Positions 1-6,048 of a stretch of 10,647 nt of DNA are shown one piece after another. Source of the stretch: JBEKSX01 sp049516635 (GTDB taxonomy: Bacteria > Bacteroidota > Ignavibacteria > Tepidaquicellales > OLB5); the NCBI GenBank assembly GCA_049516635.1, contig JBEKSX010000101.1, positions 1 to 10,647 of the forward strand, given 5' to 3'. The notes beneath the pieces were generated by a model that did no database searches, had not been told where the DNA came from, and saw only the letters and a program-made list of their open reading frames with translations. A program made the translations under genes and the position numbers. The number at the start of each line of letters is the position of its first letter. The stretch's first letter is position 1.

Positions 1-234
1 TTACCTTAACGCCGAGTCCCCTATTTCAAAATCACATGATAAATAGATATTAATGGATCGGGAGACTCGGCTGAGACACGAATGCAATATTAGGGCAAAT
101 TTCACGTTATAGCAGTAATTTCATTAAACAAAATTTTTGCGTAAATTTCTTAATTGAAAGGTTTCAGGATGGCCGGGTCAGTAAGACCCGACTCCACATA
201 AAATTTCTTAATTAATAAATTATTTTATTCATTT
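1..234. other. Structured intergenic region upstream of the exonuclease/UvrC-like gene
   Basis: I see no convincing gene here. An 8-bp inverted repeat (GCCGAGTC at 11-18, GACTCGGC at 64-71) encloses a 45-nt loop. A tighter hairpin (CGGGTC at 174-179, loop AGTAA, GACCCG at 185-190) lies further right. The 13-bp direct repeat AAATTTCTTAATT occurs at 143-155 and 201-213, on either side of the second hairpin. Neither hairpin is followed by a T-run, so they are not standard intrinsic terminators. The window edge hides whatever lies to the left. Confidence 0.5.
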
Positions 235-1974
235 TTGCCGAAGACCGAAATAATCGAATCCTGCAGTATCCGTGACACAGCGTTTGTTGTCATTGATGTG
301 GAAACCACCGGTTTGAGCCACATCAGAGACCGCATGACGGAGATCGCCCTGCTCAAAGTGGTGAATGGTGAGATCGTTTCCGAATTTACTTCGCTCATTA
401 ATCCGGAACAGTTCATCCCTCCGTATATCACTGAGCTCACAGGAATAACAAATGATATGGTCTACGATAAGCCAAAATTTTCGGAGCTTATGCCTGAGGT
501 CAGGAAATTTATTTTCGGAGATCAAGGCGATATAATTCTCGGCGGGCACAATGTCAGCTTCGATTATAATTTCTTAAATTCATCATTCCTGCGGAGCAGC
601 GGTGATAGGCTGAATACTAGGACTCTCTGCACGTGCCGGCTCGCACGACGCCTGAACCAGTCCCTGCGCTCCAAGTCACTCGCTTCTCTCTCAAGATACC
701 ACGGAATTCACATCAGGAGACAGCATAGAGCTATGGACGATGCCAAAGCCACTGCCCAGATAATGATAGATTACATCGATAAGCTTGTAAATGAATACGG
801 TGTCGAGACTCTTGACGAGCTTCTCAGCTTCCAGTACAAAAAGATATATGAACCGTCGAAGATACCCGCTAATATAAAACGGATCAAAAATATACTGAGA
901 GATATTCCTCATAAATCGGGCGTATACTTTATGAAGAATAAGAATGATAAGCTCTTATACGTCGGAAAGGCAAAGAACCTTCACAGCCGTTTGAACTCAT
1001 ATTTCTATCATAACATCTCGCACACCAGTAAGATCAAGAAACTGATAAGGCAGGTTCACACGGTAGAGTACGAAGAGACCGCTTCAGAACTCTCAGCTCT
1101 CATACTAGAAAGCCGGCTCATCAAAAAGCATAAGCCCGATTTCAACTCGGCGATACGGAGGTACAGAAGATTTCCCTTTATTAAAATAGATGTTCAGCAT
1201 GAATATCCTAAAATATCCAAAACATACGAGGTGGCGCTTGATGGCGCTAAGTATTACGGGCCGTTCAAAAGCTCCTTCACCGTCGAAATGCTGATCGAGA
1301 GAATAAACAGAACATATAAATTGAGAAAATGCAGAGATATAAAATTGAAACCCACAACCGATTTTTCTCCCTGCATGTATTACCAGATAAAACAGTGCGA
1401 TGCTCCCTGCAATTTTACACAATCCGAACCGGAATATAAGCATGAGGTTCACCGCGTCAGAAAATTCCTAGAAGCGGAAACCGGTGTAGATACTGTAAAA
1501 TCACTTGAAACGCAAATGTATAAATTATCGGACGAAATGAACTATGAAGATGCCTCATTACTAAGGGACCGCATTCTGGACCTGAAGAAAGTGATCCTGA
1601 ACATGGAGCTTACATCATCAGAAGTTAACCTGAAAAATTTCATCGTAAAGTGCAGGGATGGCTGTCCCGATAAGACGCATGAAGTATTTTTTGTGGCGAA
1701 CGGCAGGTTGTTCAAGAACCTGTTTCTTGACCTCTCCGACGGGCAGTGCAATTATGAGGAGGATTACCTTATTGACCTGATCGATAGCATCTATTTCAGC
1801 GGAAGTTTGTTCGGTTCTGTAATGTACAGCGATAACGGGAAGTTCTCACGCGAAGAACTAGACCGCATGAAAATCATTTCCAACTGGATCTATCTAAATA
1901 ATTCCTCTTCCACATTTATGAAAGTTGGAGAAAATACTAAGATAGAAAATATTCTTTCTTTTATTTATAAGTAA
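235..1974 (+). CDS. DnaQ-like exonuclease / UvrC-Cho-like GIY-YIG endonuclease fusion
   Basis: Predicted cytoplasmic DNA-repair nuclease of 579 residues. Residues about 16-180 form a DEDDh 3'-5' exonuclease: ExoI with D21 and E23 in DVETTG, ExoII with D110 in GGHNVSFD, and ExoIII with H164 and D169 in HRAMDD. Residues about 225-305 form a GIY-YIG nuclease: GVY at 229-231, YVG at 242-244, R252, and E292 in LILESRLIKKHKP. Cysteines 366, 380, 388 and 392 match the UvrC cluster region (PCMYYQ, then CDAPC). A UVR-type motif lies at about 424-451. The UvrC C-terminal RNase H-like nuclease and helix-hairpin-helix are absent, as in Cho. Similar fusions are known, for example mycobacterial Rv2191-type proteins. 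The start is TTG at 235: an in-frame stop lies at 199 and the first internal ATG (residue 34) would delete the ExoI motif. No Shine-Dalgarno sequence is visible. I infer incision near lesions plus end trimming. Confidence 0.93.
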   Translation: MPKTEIIESCSIRDTAFVVIDVETTGLSHIRDRMTEIALLKVVNGEIVSEFTSLINPEQFIPPYITELTGITNDMVYDKPKFSELMPEVRKFIFGDQGDIILGGHNVSFDYNFLNSSFLRSSGDRLNTRTLCTCRLARRLNQSLRSKSLASLSRYHGIHIRRQHRAMDDAKATAQIMIDYIDKLVNEYGVETLDELLSFQYKKIYEPSKIPANIKRIKNILRDIPHKSGVYFMKNKNDKLLYVGKAKNLHSRLNSYFYHNISHTSKIKKLIRQVHTVEYEETASELSALILESRLIKKHKPDFNSAIRRYRRFPFIKIDVQHEYPKISKTYEVALDGAKYYGPFKSSFTVEMLIERINRTYKLRKCRDIKLKPTTDFSPCMYYQIKQCDAPCNFTQSEPEYKHEVHRVRKFLEAETGVDTVKSLETQMYKLSDEMNYEDASLLRDRILDLKKVILNMELTSSEVNLKNFIVKCRDGCPDKTHEVFFVANGRLFKNLFLDLSDGQCNYEEDYLIDLIDSIYFSGSLFGSVMYSDNGKFSREELDRMKIISNWIYLNNSSSTFMKVGENTKIENILSFIYK

Positions 1975-2002
1975 TCGATTCCCGGCTTAACAGGTAATAT
2001 TA

Positions 2003-2160
2003 TTACTTTGGGTATCTGCCGAAGATCTTTGAAATAAACCTGTGAAATCCGTGGAATGATCCGATAGGTTCTGCAAACATAAAGATACATTCTTTATAAA
2101 CCGCATCGATACCGTTTTCTTTGCAGAATCGGAGCGCTTCTTTGGATTCAGCCCTTTGCT
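2003..2160 (-). pseudogene. C-terminal remnant of a CoA-binding (YccU-like) protein
   Basis: The minus strand reads about 50 codons resembling the C-terminus of small CoA-binding-domain proteins of the YccU/PF13380 type. It starts at QQRAESKEAL, continues CKENGIDAVYKECIFMFAEP and GSFHGFHRF, and ends in YPK and a stop at 2003-2005. Intact family members are about 120-150 residues and begin with a Rossmann-like nucleotide-binding half, which is missing here. Upstream sequence in this frame (to 2197) is AT-rich and does not look like the family. The family match is from memory of the conserved tail. I infer that a deletion removed the 5' part. A short functional peptide is possible but less likely. 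Confidence 0.6.
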
Positions 2161-2199
2161 GTAGATTACATGATAGAATATGAAAAATTTTGTACACAA

Positions 2200-2300
2200 T
2201 TACTTAGAACAAATTGATTAAGTATTATCAATATTAATTTTCAATTGAAAAAGAATACTATTAATACTATTTTAATTGCAAAATTAATAAAGGAATAAAT
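2200..2300 (+). promoter_or_regulatory. AT-rich promoter region and ribosome binding site
   Basis: This very AT-rich stretch precedes the 175-residue gene and presumably holds its promoter. AAAGGAA at 2289-2295, five bases before the ATG at 2301, is a reasonable Shine-Dalgarno sequence and supports that start. I could not assign a -33/-7 pair of Bacteroidota type with confidence. Confidence 0.4.
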
Positions 2301-2828
2301 ATGGCAGATTTAAATTCAAAACTGGATCAGGTAAAATCAGGCGAATCTTTTCTCGAAAAAGTAAAAAGGGTCATTCCCGGTTATGACGGCTATGTCAACA
2401 GGGATAATGCCAGAGAACTTGACCTGCAGCTCAGGAATACACTCGCATCGAACCTGGATTCTAATAAAACGAAAATTAAAAACACGATACTGAACCTCTC
2501 GAAAAACGGAAAGCTTTTCGATACCGAAGGCATCGATAAGCTGGATAAAAAATTGGAGAACGCTATTGCAAAGTTCAGGTCAGCAGCACGCGGATATTCC
2601 GGAGCATTTGATGTTAAAAAGATCAAAGAAAATGAGCTCAACCAGATATACCAGTATGATGCCGGTATGCTGGATTCAGTAAATGCTATTAGAGCGGTTT
2701 GTACAGACTTAGAGAACAATTCGAGAGCGAACACAGATATCAAGCAGGCACAGGATAAATTGAGTGATCTCCTTGATAATATCTTCCAGCTCTTTACCGG
2801 GCGTGAAAATATACTCAGGACCTTGTGA
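2301..2828 (+). CDS. Conserved-looking helical protein of unknown function
   Basis: A 175-residue soluble protein with no signal peptide or membrane segment. It is rich in Lys, Asp, Asn and Leu and reads as mostly alpha-helical. Residues about 17-52 (FLEKVKRVIPGYDGYVNRDN, then ARELDLQLRNTLA) look like a conserved N-terminal motif. Residues about 55-170 have heptad-like spacing compatible with a helical bundle or coiled coil (KNTILNLSK, KLDKKLENAIAKF, DKLSDLLDNIFQLF). The N-terminal IPGY.GY segment reminds me of uncharacterised bacterial proteins, but I cannot name a family. The start is supported by a Shine-Dalgarno sequence five bases upstream. The beta-barrel gene follows after 32 bp on the same strand, so the two may be co-transcribed. 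I propose no function. Confidence 0.85.
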   Translation: MADLNSKLDQVKSGESFLEKVKRVIPGYDGYVNRDNARELDLQLRNTLASNLDSNKTKIKNTILNLSKNGKLFDTEGIDKLDKKLENAIAKFRSAARGYSGAFDVKKIKENELNQIYQYDAGMLDSVNAIRAVCTDLENNSRANTDIKQAQDKLSDLLDNIFQLFTGRENILRTL

Positions 2829-2860
2829 CCCGGGACACGGTAATTTTTAATTAATTTAAT

Positions 2861-3673
2861 ATGAAAAAGAAAATCTTTTCTATATCTCTTTTGCTTTGTT
2901 TATTAACACATACCCCTATCATAAGAGCGCAATCAATTATCAGTATACAGATATTGGGAGGAATCTCTTTCCCAGCCGGGAATTTCGGACAGCAGGTACC
3001 TTTAACGGATACTGTTCGAGCAATTTGGCCTTACCAGATGAAAATGGCTTACAGTATCGGTGCAAGGGGGATTCTTGCATTAAAAAAAAATCACAAGCTG
3101 AATCTGACCTTAGGATTGAATTACAGCGCGTTCAGCAATAAACAGGAAGTGATAAATATTTATGCGACTTCCAGCGGAGGAACCGCATGGCAGGACAGAG
3201 CAGGCGAGGGGGGAACAGCTACCATCACATTCCATCCAAAAGTTAATATCATCACGCTGTCTGCAGGTTTAGATTATAAGTTCAAACCGAAAGCAAAGCT
3301 TGATCCTTTTGCTGATATAGAGTTAACTGTAAATTATTTTACCGGGAATTTTTCCTTCGACCAAATATCGAATGGGATATATTCCACTGCCGATCTTTCC
3401 TCAACTACTCGAGTAGGATTCCAGCTTACAGGAGGTTTACAATATAATGTAAACGACAACTTTGGACTGATAGGAGGATTACGTGTGAACTTCACTAATC
3501 TGTTAGGTAAAACCTCAGCTTCACAGGATATTCATACACAAAACATCGAACTCAGCGATAAAGGAATAACAGCGAGCGGAAGTACTAGTTCTGCATTGAA
3601 TATCGCTTACGTTGGTTTATTTTTAGGAGTAAATCTATACTTAAATTCTCCAGAAAATCCCCCTGGAAAATAG
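2861..3673 (+). CDS. Outer-membrane beta-barrel protein
   Basis: A 270-residue protein with a clear Sec signal peptide: basic MKKK, hydrophobic ISLLLCLL, and likely cleavage after IRAQ near residue 24. The mature part alternates hydrophobic and polar residues in repeated amphipathic strands rich in Gly, Tyr, Phe and Asn, such as LNLTLGLNYSAF, NIITLSAGLDYKF and NFGLIGGLRVNF. The last strand, VGLFLGVNLYL, is followed by a short polar tail. This is the usual architecture of small Bacteroidota outer-membrane barrels of the porin/OmpW-like (PF13505/PF13568) kind. It probably sits in the outer membrane; the ligand is unknown. There is no obvious Shine-Dalgarno sequence before the ATG, only AT-rich leader. 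It lies 32 bp after the upstream gene and is likely in the same transcript. Confidence 0.85.
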   Translation: MKKKIFSISLLLCLLTHTPIIRAQSIISIQILGGISFPAGNFGQQVPLTDTVRAIWPYQMKMAYSIGARGILALKKNHKLNLTLGLNYSAFSNKQEVINIYATSSGGTAWQDRAGEGGTATITFHPKVNIITLSAGLDYKFKPKAKLDPFADIELTVNYFTGNFSFDQISNGIYSTADLSSTTRVGFQLTGGLQYNVNDNFGLIGGLRVNFTNLLGKTSASQDIHTQNIELSDKGITASGSTSSALNIAYVGLFLGVNLYLNSPENPPGK

Positions 3674-3700
3674 ATGGATGTATTGTGTTCATTACCCGGT

Positions 3701-3811
3701 ATGAAGGAGGATACAATTAGACTAATCTCTTGTCTTATTTGTATCATCTTAATTCATTTAAGGATTCACTCACAGTTTCCTAAATGGAAACAAAAGTTGT
3801 CTTTTTTATAA
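3701..3811 (+). pseudogene. Probable remnant of a secreted-protein gene (signal peptide only)
   Basis: AAGGAGG at 3703-3709 is one of the best Shine-Dalgarno matches in the window. Six bases later comes ATT (3716-3718), not ATG. Read from that ATT, the frame gives RLISCLICIILIHLRIHSQ, then FPKWKQKLSFL and a stop at 3809-3811. This resembles a signal peptide with a cleavage-like SQ boundary. The same frame is open from an ATG at 3701, so a 36-residue peptide could be made, but that ATG overlaps the Shine-Dalgarno sequence. I infer a decayed gene whose start changed to ATT and whose mature part was lost. Chance is a real alternative in AT-rich DNA. Confidence 0.3.
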
Positions 3812-3959
3812 AGATTTTTAACCGTATGAAGTTCAACCGCAATCAAAACCGCTTTTTTCACCTAAAATTGCCTATTTTGCTAAGTTCTCCTTTCAAACAG
3901 TTTTAGGCATAAGACTTGTACTTTATATAATTGTACTATTTAAGCAAAGAAATTAGCCA

Positions 3960-4187
3960 ATGGAAGATAATTTAAGAAAAACAGTATATTGCGGTTGCTT
4001 AAGAAAAGAAACAAATGTTGACTATCACATTTCCTATGTAAATGGGTATAAAAATGGTTTGACAAAAAGAACAATAAATCACTATACATGCGAATCCAGG
4101 CCATTGTGCCAGGAAATGTTCGTTCTTAATAATTGTGCTTCCTTTAAGGAATTAAAAAAAACTGAAGCGGAGATAAAGCTGGGATAA
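3960..4187 (+). CDS. Small cysteine-rich protein, possible zinc binder
   Basis: A 75-residue cytoplasmic protein with no signal peptide. Cysteines lie at 11, 13, 44, 50 and 59 (YCGCLRKE, then TCESRPLCQE, then NNCASFKEL). The N-terminal CxC plus the two central cysteines could form a four-ligand zinc or iron site; this is inferred from spacing only. The C-terminus is a charged helix. I do not recognise the family. The ATG has only a weak purine-rich stretch upstream (AAAGAAATTAG). The stop is followed three bases later by the structured RNA region that ends in a strong terminator, so its mRNA probably carries that structure as a 3' UTR. Function unknown. Confidence 0.6.
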   Translation: MEDNLRKTVYCGCLRKETNVDYHISYVNGYKNGLTKRTINHYTCESRPLCQEMFVLNNCASFKELKKTEAEIKLG

Positions 4188-4189
4188 TT

Positions 4190-4369
4190 GCGGTCCGGTA
4201 CCGCGGATGTTTTATCCTCATATAAAGGGGTGTCCCTTATAAAATAAGGGAAAGAGGTTAGAGCATCTGCGGTCATTTCCGCTCTTCTAAATATTCAAGA
4301 TAACATAAAAAGTAGTTCATTTCTCTCTCCTTTCACTTATAGACCGCGGCGAAATCCGCGGTTTTTTTT
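4190..4369 (+). ncRNA. Structured 3' UTR or candidate small RNA ending in a terminator
   Basis: An almost continuous 20-position stem pairs 4200-4219 with 4254-4273: 19 pairs including three G-U, and one U-U mismatch at 4215/4258. Inside it lies a perfect 7-bp hairpin (CCCTTAT at 4234-4240, ATAAGGG at 4244-4250), which competes with AAGGG 4225-4229 pairing CCCTT 4234-4238. The outer arm ACCGCGGA at 4200-4207 can instead pair with GCGGT at 4190-4194, or with TCCGCGGT at 4355-4362, the 3' arm of the terminator. GCGG at 4269-4272 can also pair with CCGC at 4279-4282. No known RNA family is recognised. The nearest downstream gene is on the other strand, so the element cannot simply control a downstream gene. 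Confidence 0.45.
4343..4369 (+). terminator. Rho-independent terminator
   Basis: Stem ACCGCGG (4343-4349) and CCGCGGT (4356-4362), loop CGAAAT, then a run of Ts to 4369. The minus-strand side lacks a U-run, so it works for + strand transcripts. It ends the transcript of the cysteine-rich gene and its structured tail. Confidence 0.9.
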
Positions 4370-4398
4370 ATATTTGAAATCTTAAAATATTCATCATT

Positions 4399-5025
4399 TC
4401 AGAAGCCGGGTTTCTTCCTCTCCTTTACTGCTTTTAGCAACTCTAAAAATTCTTTTTGTATGGTTTGACTATGATCCTCAGAATACCATAGCTGTATCTT
4501 CTTAATAACCACTGAATAGGGTTCAACCGGATTCTTTTTATGTGCCGTCATTATCAGTTGCGCTGGCACAGGTCTTGGTCCCCATTTACCTATTACATTC
4601 AGCGTTGAACTATCGAGCAAAATACAAATCGGTATCGCTTTTCCCCTGTTAGTGAGAAATCTTTCCATCAAATCCGGGTTCTCGTCACGAAGAACTACCT
4701 TCATTTCAATATTACTGCTGAGTCGTGAGATTAGGTGGATCACCGGTAGATTTTGTGCTACATCGCCGCACCATGCTTCGGCTATGACAAGAAAGACGAT
4801 AGGTCTGTGAAACTTGCCCAGATAATTTATTAATTCTCTACTAATCACGGTTGATTTCTCAATCCTTTGCATGCGATCCATATTGAGCTTTGTGTAGTTC
4901 ACCAAATTCTCGGATTGATTTTCACCGGTAGTTTTATTTTCAGAGAGAAGATTTATTATCAGCTGTTTATAACTTTCATAGCTGTATGCTGCATTTATCA
5001 GATCTTTAGATAATAACGTATTCAT
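4399..5025 (-). CDS. Thioredoxin-fold protein with a single active-site cysteine
   Basis: A 208-residue cytoplasmic protein of the thioredoxin-like type common in Bacteroidota (Thioredoxin_9-like, PF14595). The N-terminal helical part includes YESYKQLIINLLSENKTTGE, followed by YTKLNMDRMQRI. The core strand IVFLVIAEAWCGDVAQNLPV holds the motif WCGDV (W85, C86), so the second cysteine of CxxC is absent. The cis-proline position is I131-P132 (KAIPICILLD). GKWGPRP and QLWYSEDHSQTIQKEFLELL are further family-like blocks. I chose ATG 5025 because AAAGGGA lies six bases before it and the family-like N-terminus begins there. An upstream in-frame ATG at 5061 would add 12 residues (MFKCIYCGKGKS). Its biochemical role is unknown; with one cysteine it cannot use the normal two-cysteine mechanism. 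Confidence 0.88.
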   Translation of the reverse strand: MNTLLSKDLINAAYSYESYKQLIINLLSENKTTGENQSENLVNYTKLNMDRMQRIEKSTVISRELINYLGKFHRPIVFLVIAEAWCGDVAQNLPVIHLISRLSSNIEMKVVLRDENPDLMERFLTNRGKAIPICILLDSSTLNVIGKWGPRPVPAQLIMTAHKKNPVEPYSVVIKKIQLWYSEDHSQTIQKEFLELLKAVKERKKPGF

Positions 5026-5030
5026 CGATT

Positions 5031-5037
5031 TCCCTTT
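5031..5037 (-). promoter_or_regulatory. Ribosome binding site deciding the thioredoxin-like start
   Basis: On the minus strand AAAGGGA lies five bases upstream of ATG 5025. The alternative ATG at 5061 has only AT-rich sequence before it, so the downstream start is preferred. Confidence 0.6.
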
Positions 5038-5134
5038 TCCACAATATATGCATTTGAACATTTATATATTTTAACGTATAATATAAGATAATGATTTCAT
5101 TGATCAAACATTTATTATATATGGAACTATATTC

Positions 5135-5160
5135 TATAATCCTGTATTAGTTCTAATACA
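5135..5160 (+). promoter_or_regulatory. -10-like box with adjacent 18-bp palindromic operator
   Basis: TATAAT at 5135-5140 is followed after two bases by TGTATTAG-TT-CTAATACA at 5143-5160, a perfect 8-bp inverted repeat with a 2-bp spacer. The palindrome would cover the expected transcription start of the oxidoreductase gene, a classic repressor position. The -35 region is weak (TTATTA near 5112). No regulator gene is present in the window. Confidence 0.5.
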
Positions 5161-5172
5161 TAACAATATAAG

Positions 5173-5179
5173 AAAGGAG
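5173..5179 (+). promoter_or_regulatory. Strong ribosome binding site
   Basis: AAAGGAG ends five bases before ATG 5185 (AATTT is the spacer start and A at 5180 the first base). It is one of the strongest Shine-Dalgarno matches of the window and fixes the start of the oxidoreductase. Confidence 0.75.
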
Positions 5180-5184
5180 AATTT

Positions 5185-5832
5185 ATGAAGATAGGAGTAT
5201 TAGGAACCGGAATTGTCGGGCAAACTCTTGCCGGCGGATTCATAAGCCTTGGGCATAAAGTAATGATGGGGACCCGTGACGCAAAAGCTGATAAAGTAAA
5301 GGCATGGGTCGATAAAAACGGAAAGAACGCTTCATCAGGAACTTTCGAAGAAGCAGCAAAATTTTCCGAGTTGGGTGTGTTATCCACTTTATGGACTGGA
5401 ACTGAAAATGCGATTAAGCTGGCAGGGCCGAAAAATCTATCCGGAAAAGTCGTGATCGACACAACCAACCCTCTGCTGTTTGGAAAAGAAGGTGAACCTC
5501 CTAAATTAGCTCTCGGGCACAACGATTCTGGAGGTGAGCAGGTTCAACGCTGGCTGCCTGATGCGAAGGTGGTGAAGGCATTTAACATGGTAGGTAATGC
5601 TCACATGGTACATCCGCAATTTCCGGGAGGACCGCCTGACATGTTTATTTGCGGTAATGATAAAACTGCAAAAGAAAAGGTTATAGATATTCTTAAAGCT
5701 TTCGGATGGATTGTAACTGATATAGGCGGAATTGAGGGGGCGAGAGAATTAGAACCGATGTGCATTCTATGGGTCAAATATGCAATGCTTCATAAAGGAT
5801 GGAATCACGCCTTCAAAATGCTGAATAAATAG
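5185..5832 (+). CDS. NADP-binding oxidoreductase, F420-reductase-like
   Basis: A 215-residue cytoplasmic Rossmann-fold protein of the F420_oxidored (PF03807) superfamily. The dinucleotide-binding loop GTGIVG is at 7-12. GTRD at 29-32, at the end of the second strand, suggests NADP(H) preference through R31. Later family blocks are VVIDTTNPL (89-97), KVVKAFN (128-134) and GWIVTDIGGIEGARELEP (174-191). The length fits stand-alone F420-NADP reductases (about 210-230). Such proteins in Bacteroidota are usually annotated only as NAD(P)-binding oxidoreductases, and F420 use is not shown here. It diverges from the thioredoxin-fold gene and has a strong ribosome binding site and a palindromic operator candidate, so it is probably a regulated single-gene unit. 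The physiological substrate is unknown. Confidence 0.9.
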   Translation: MKIGVLGTGIVGQTLAGGFISLGHKVMMGTRDAKADKVKAWVDKNGKNASSGTFEEAAKFSELGVLSTLWTGTENAIKLAGPKNLSGKVVIDTTNPLLFGKEGEPPKLALGHNDSGGEQVQRWLPDAKVVKAFNMVGNAHMVHPQFPGGPPDMFICGNDKTAKEKVIDILKAFGWIVTDIGGIEGARELEPMCILWVKYAMLHKGWNHAFKMLNK

Positions 5833-5834
5833 AG

Positions 5835-6048
5835 CAGCATAAAAAAAAGTTTCGGTTGAAACTAAAGTATTCGCAGAAAAAAAGGTACTCGATAATAAAC
5901 CCATTTAGAACCGAATTATCATTTCTTGCACAGGATAAATATCTGAAGGATATCAAAAAAAGTCCGGTATGTTCTTGCTCCGCAAATAAGTTTTAGAATC
6001 AAGATCATAGACAATGAACCTCAGACAGAATGGCAGATAATTTCATAA
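5835..6048 (+). pseudogene. Probable frameshifted gene remnant
   Basis: Two adjacent frames read like one protein split at a run of seven As (5955-5961). Before the run the frame gives YSIINPFRTELSFLAQDKYL, then KDIKK. After dropping one A it continues VRYVLAPQISFRIKIIDN, then EPQTEWQIIS and a stop at 6046-6048. The joined sequence has protein-like composition, with alternating strand patterns and a clean stop, unlike the surrounding stop-dense DNA. No start codon is visible and the left end runs into the stop of the oxidoreductase gene, so the 5' part is missing. The LKDIKKVRYVLAP stretch faintly recalls prokaryotic YEATS (pYEATS) domains; that is a weak guess. Chance remains possible. Confidence 0.35.
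5841..5863 (-). terminator. Possible minus-strand terminator
   Basis: Read on the minus strand, AGTTTC-AACC-GAAACT (arms 5858-5863 and 5848-5853) is followed by seven Ts (5847-5841). The stem is only 6 bp and AT-rich. No minus-strand gene is visible upstream of it between 5864 and 7050. It may be a weak bidirectional end signal for the oxidoreductase gene or chance. Confidence 0.25.

Noticed and set aside
3784..3906. 40-codon ORF starting ATG at 3784
   Set aside because: No ribosome binding site, Phe/Lys/Asn-rich composition as expected from random AT-rich DNA, and it overlaps the signal-peptide remnant in another frame.
3861..3907. Inverted repeat CCTAAAA (3861-3867) and TTTTAGG (3901-3907)
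   Set aside because: Seven AT-rich pairs across a 33-nt gap are expected by chance in this kind of sequence.
3896..3940. TATAAT at 3926-3931 and a direct repeat TTGTAC (3916-3921, 3931-3936) as promoter of the cysteine-rich gene
   Set aside because: No matching -35 element lies at the right distance, and the repeat is short in very AT-rich DNA. A promoter is likely nearby but cannot be placed.
4082..4276. Minus-strand 64-codon ORF overlapping the cysteine-rich gene and its 3' structure
   Set aside because: It is the antisense of a better-supported gene and of an RNA stem, with no ribosome binding site or recognisable protein features.
4399..5061. Longer thioredoxin-fold protein starting at 5061 with an N-terminal CIYC motif
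   Set aside because: The Shine-Dalgarno sequence and the family-like N-terminus both point to ATG 5025; the extra CIYCGKGKS comes from translating the leader that contains the ribosome binding site.
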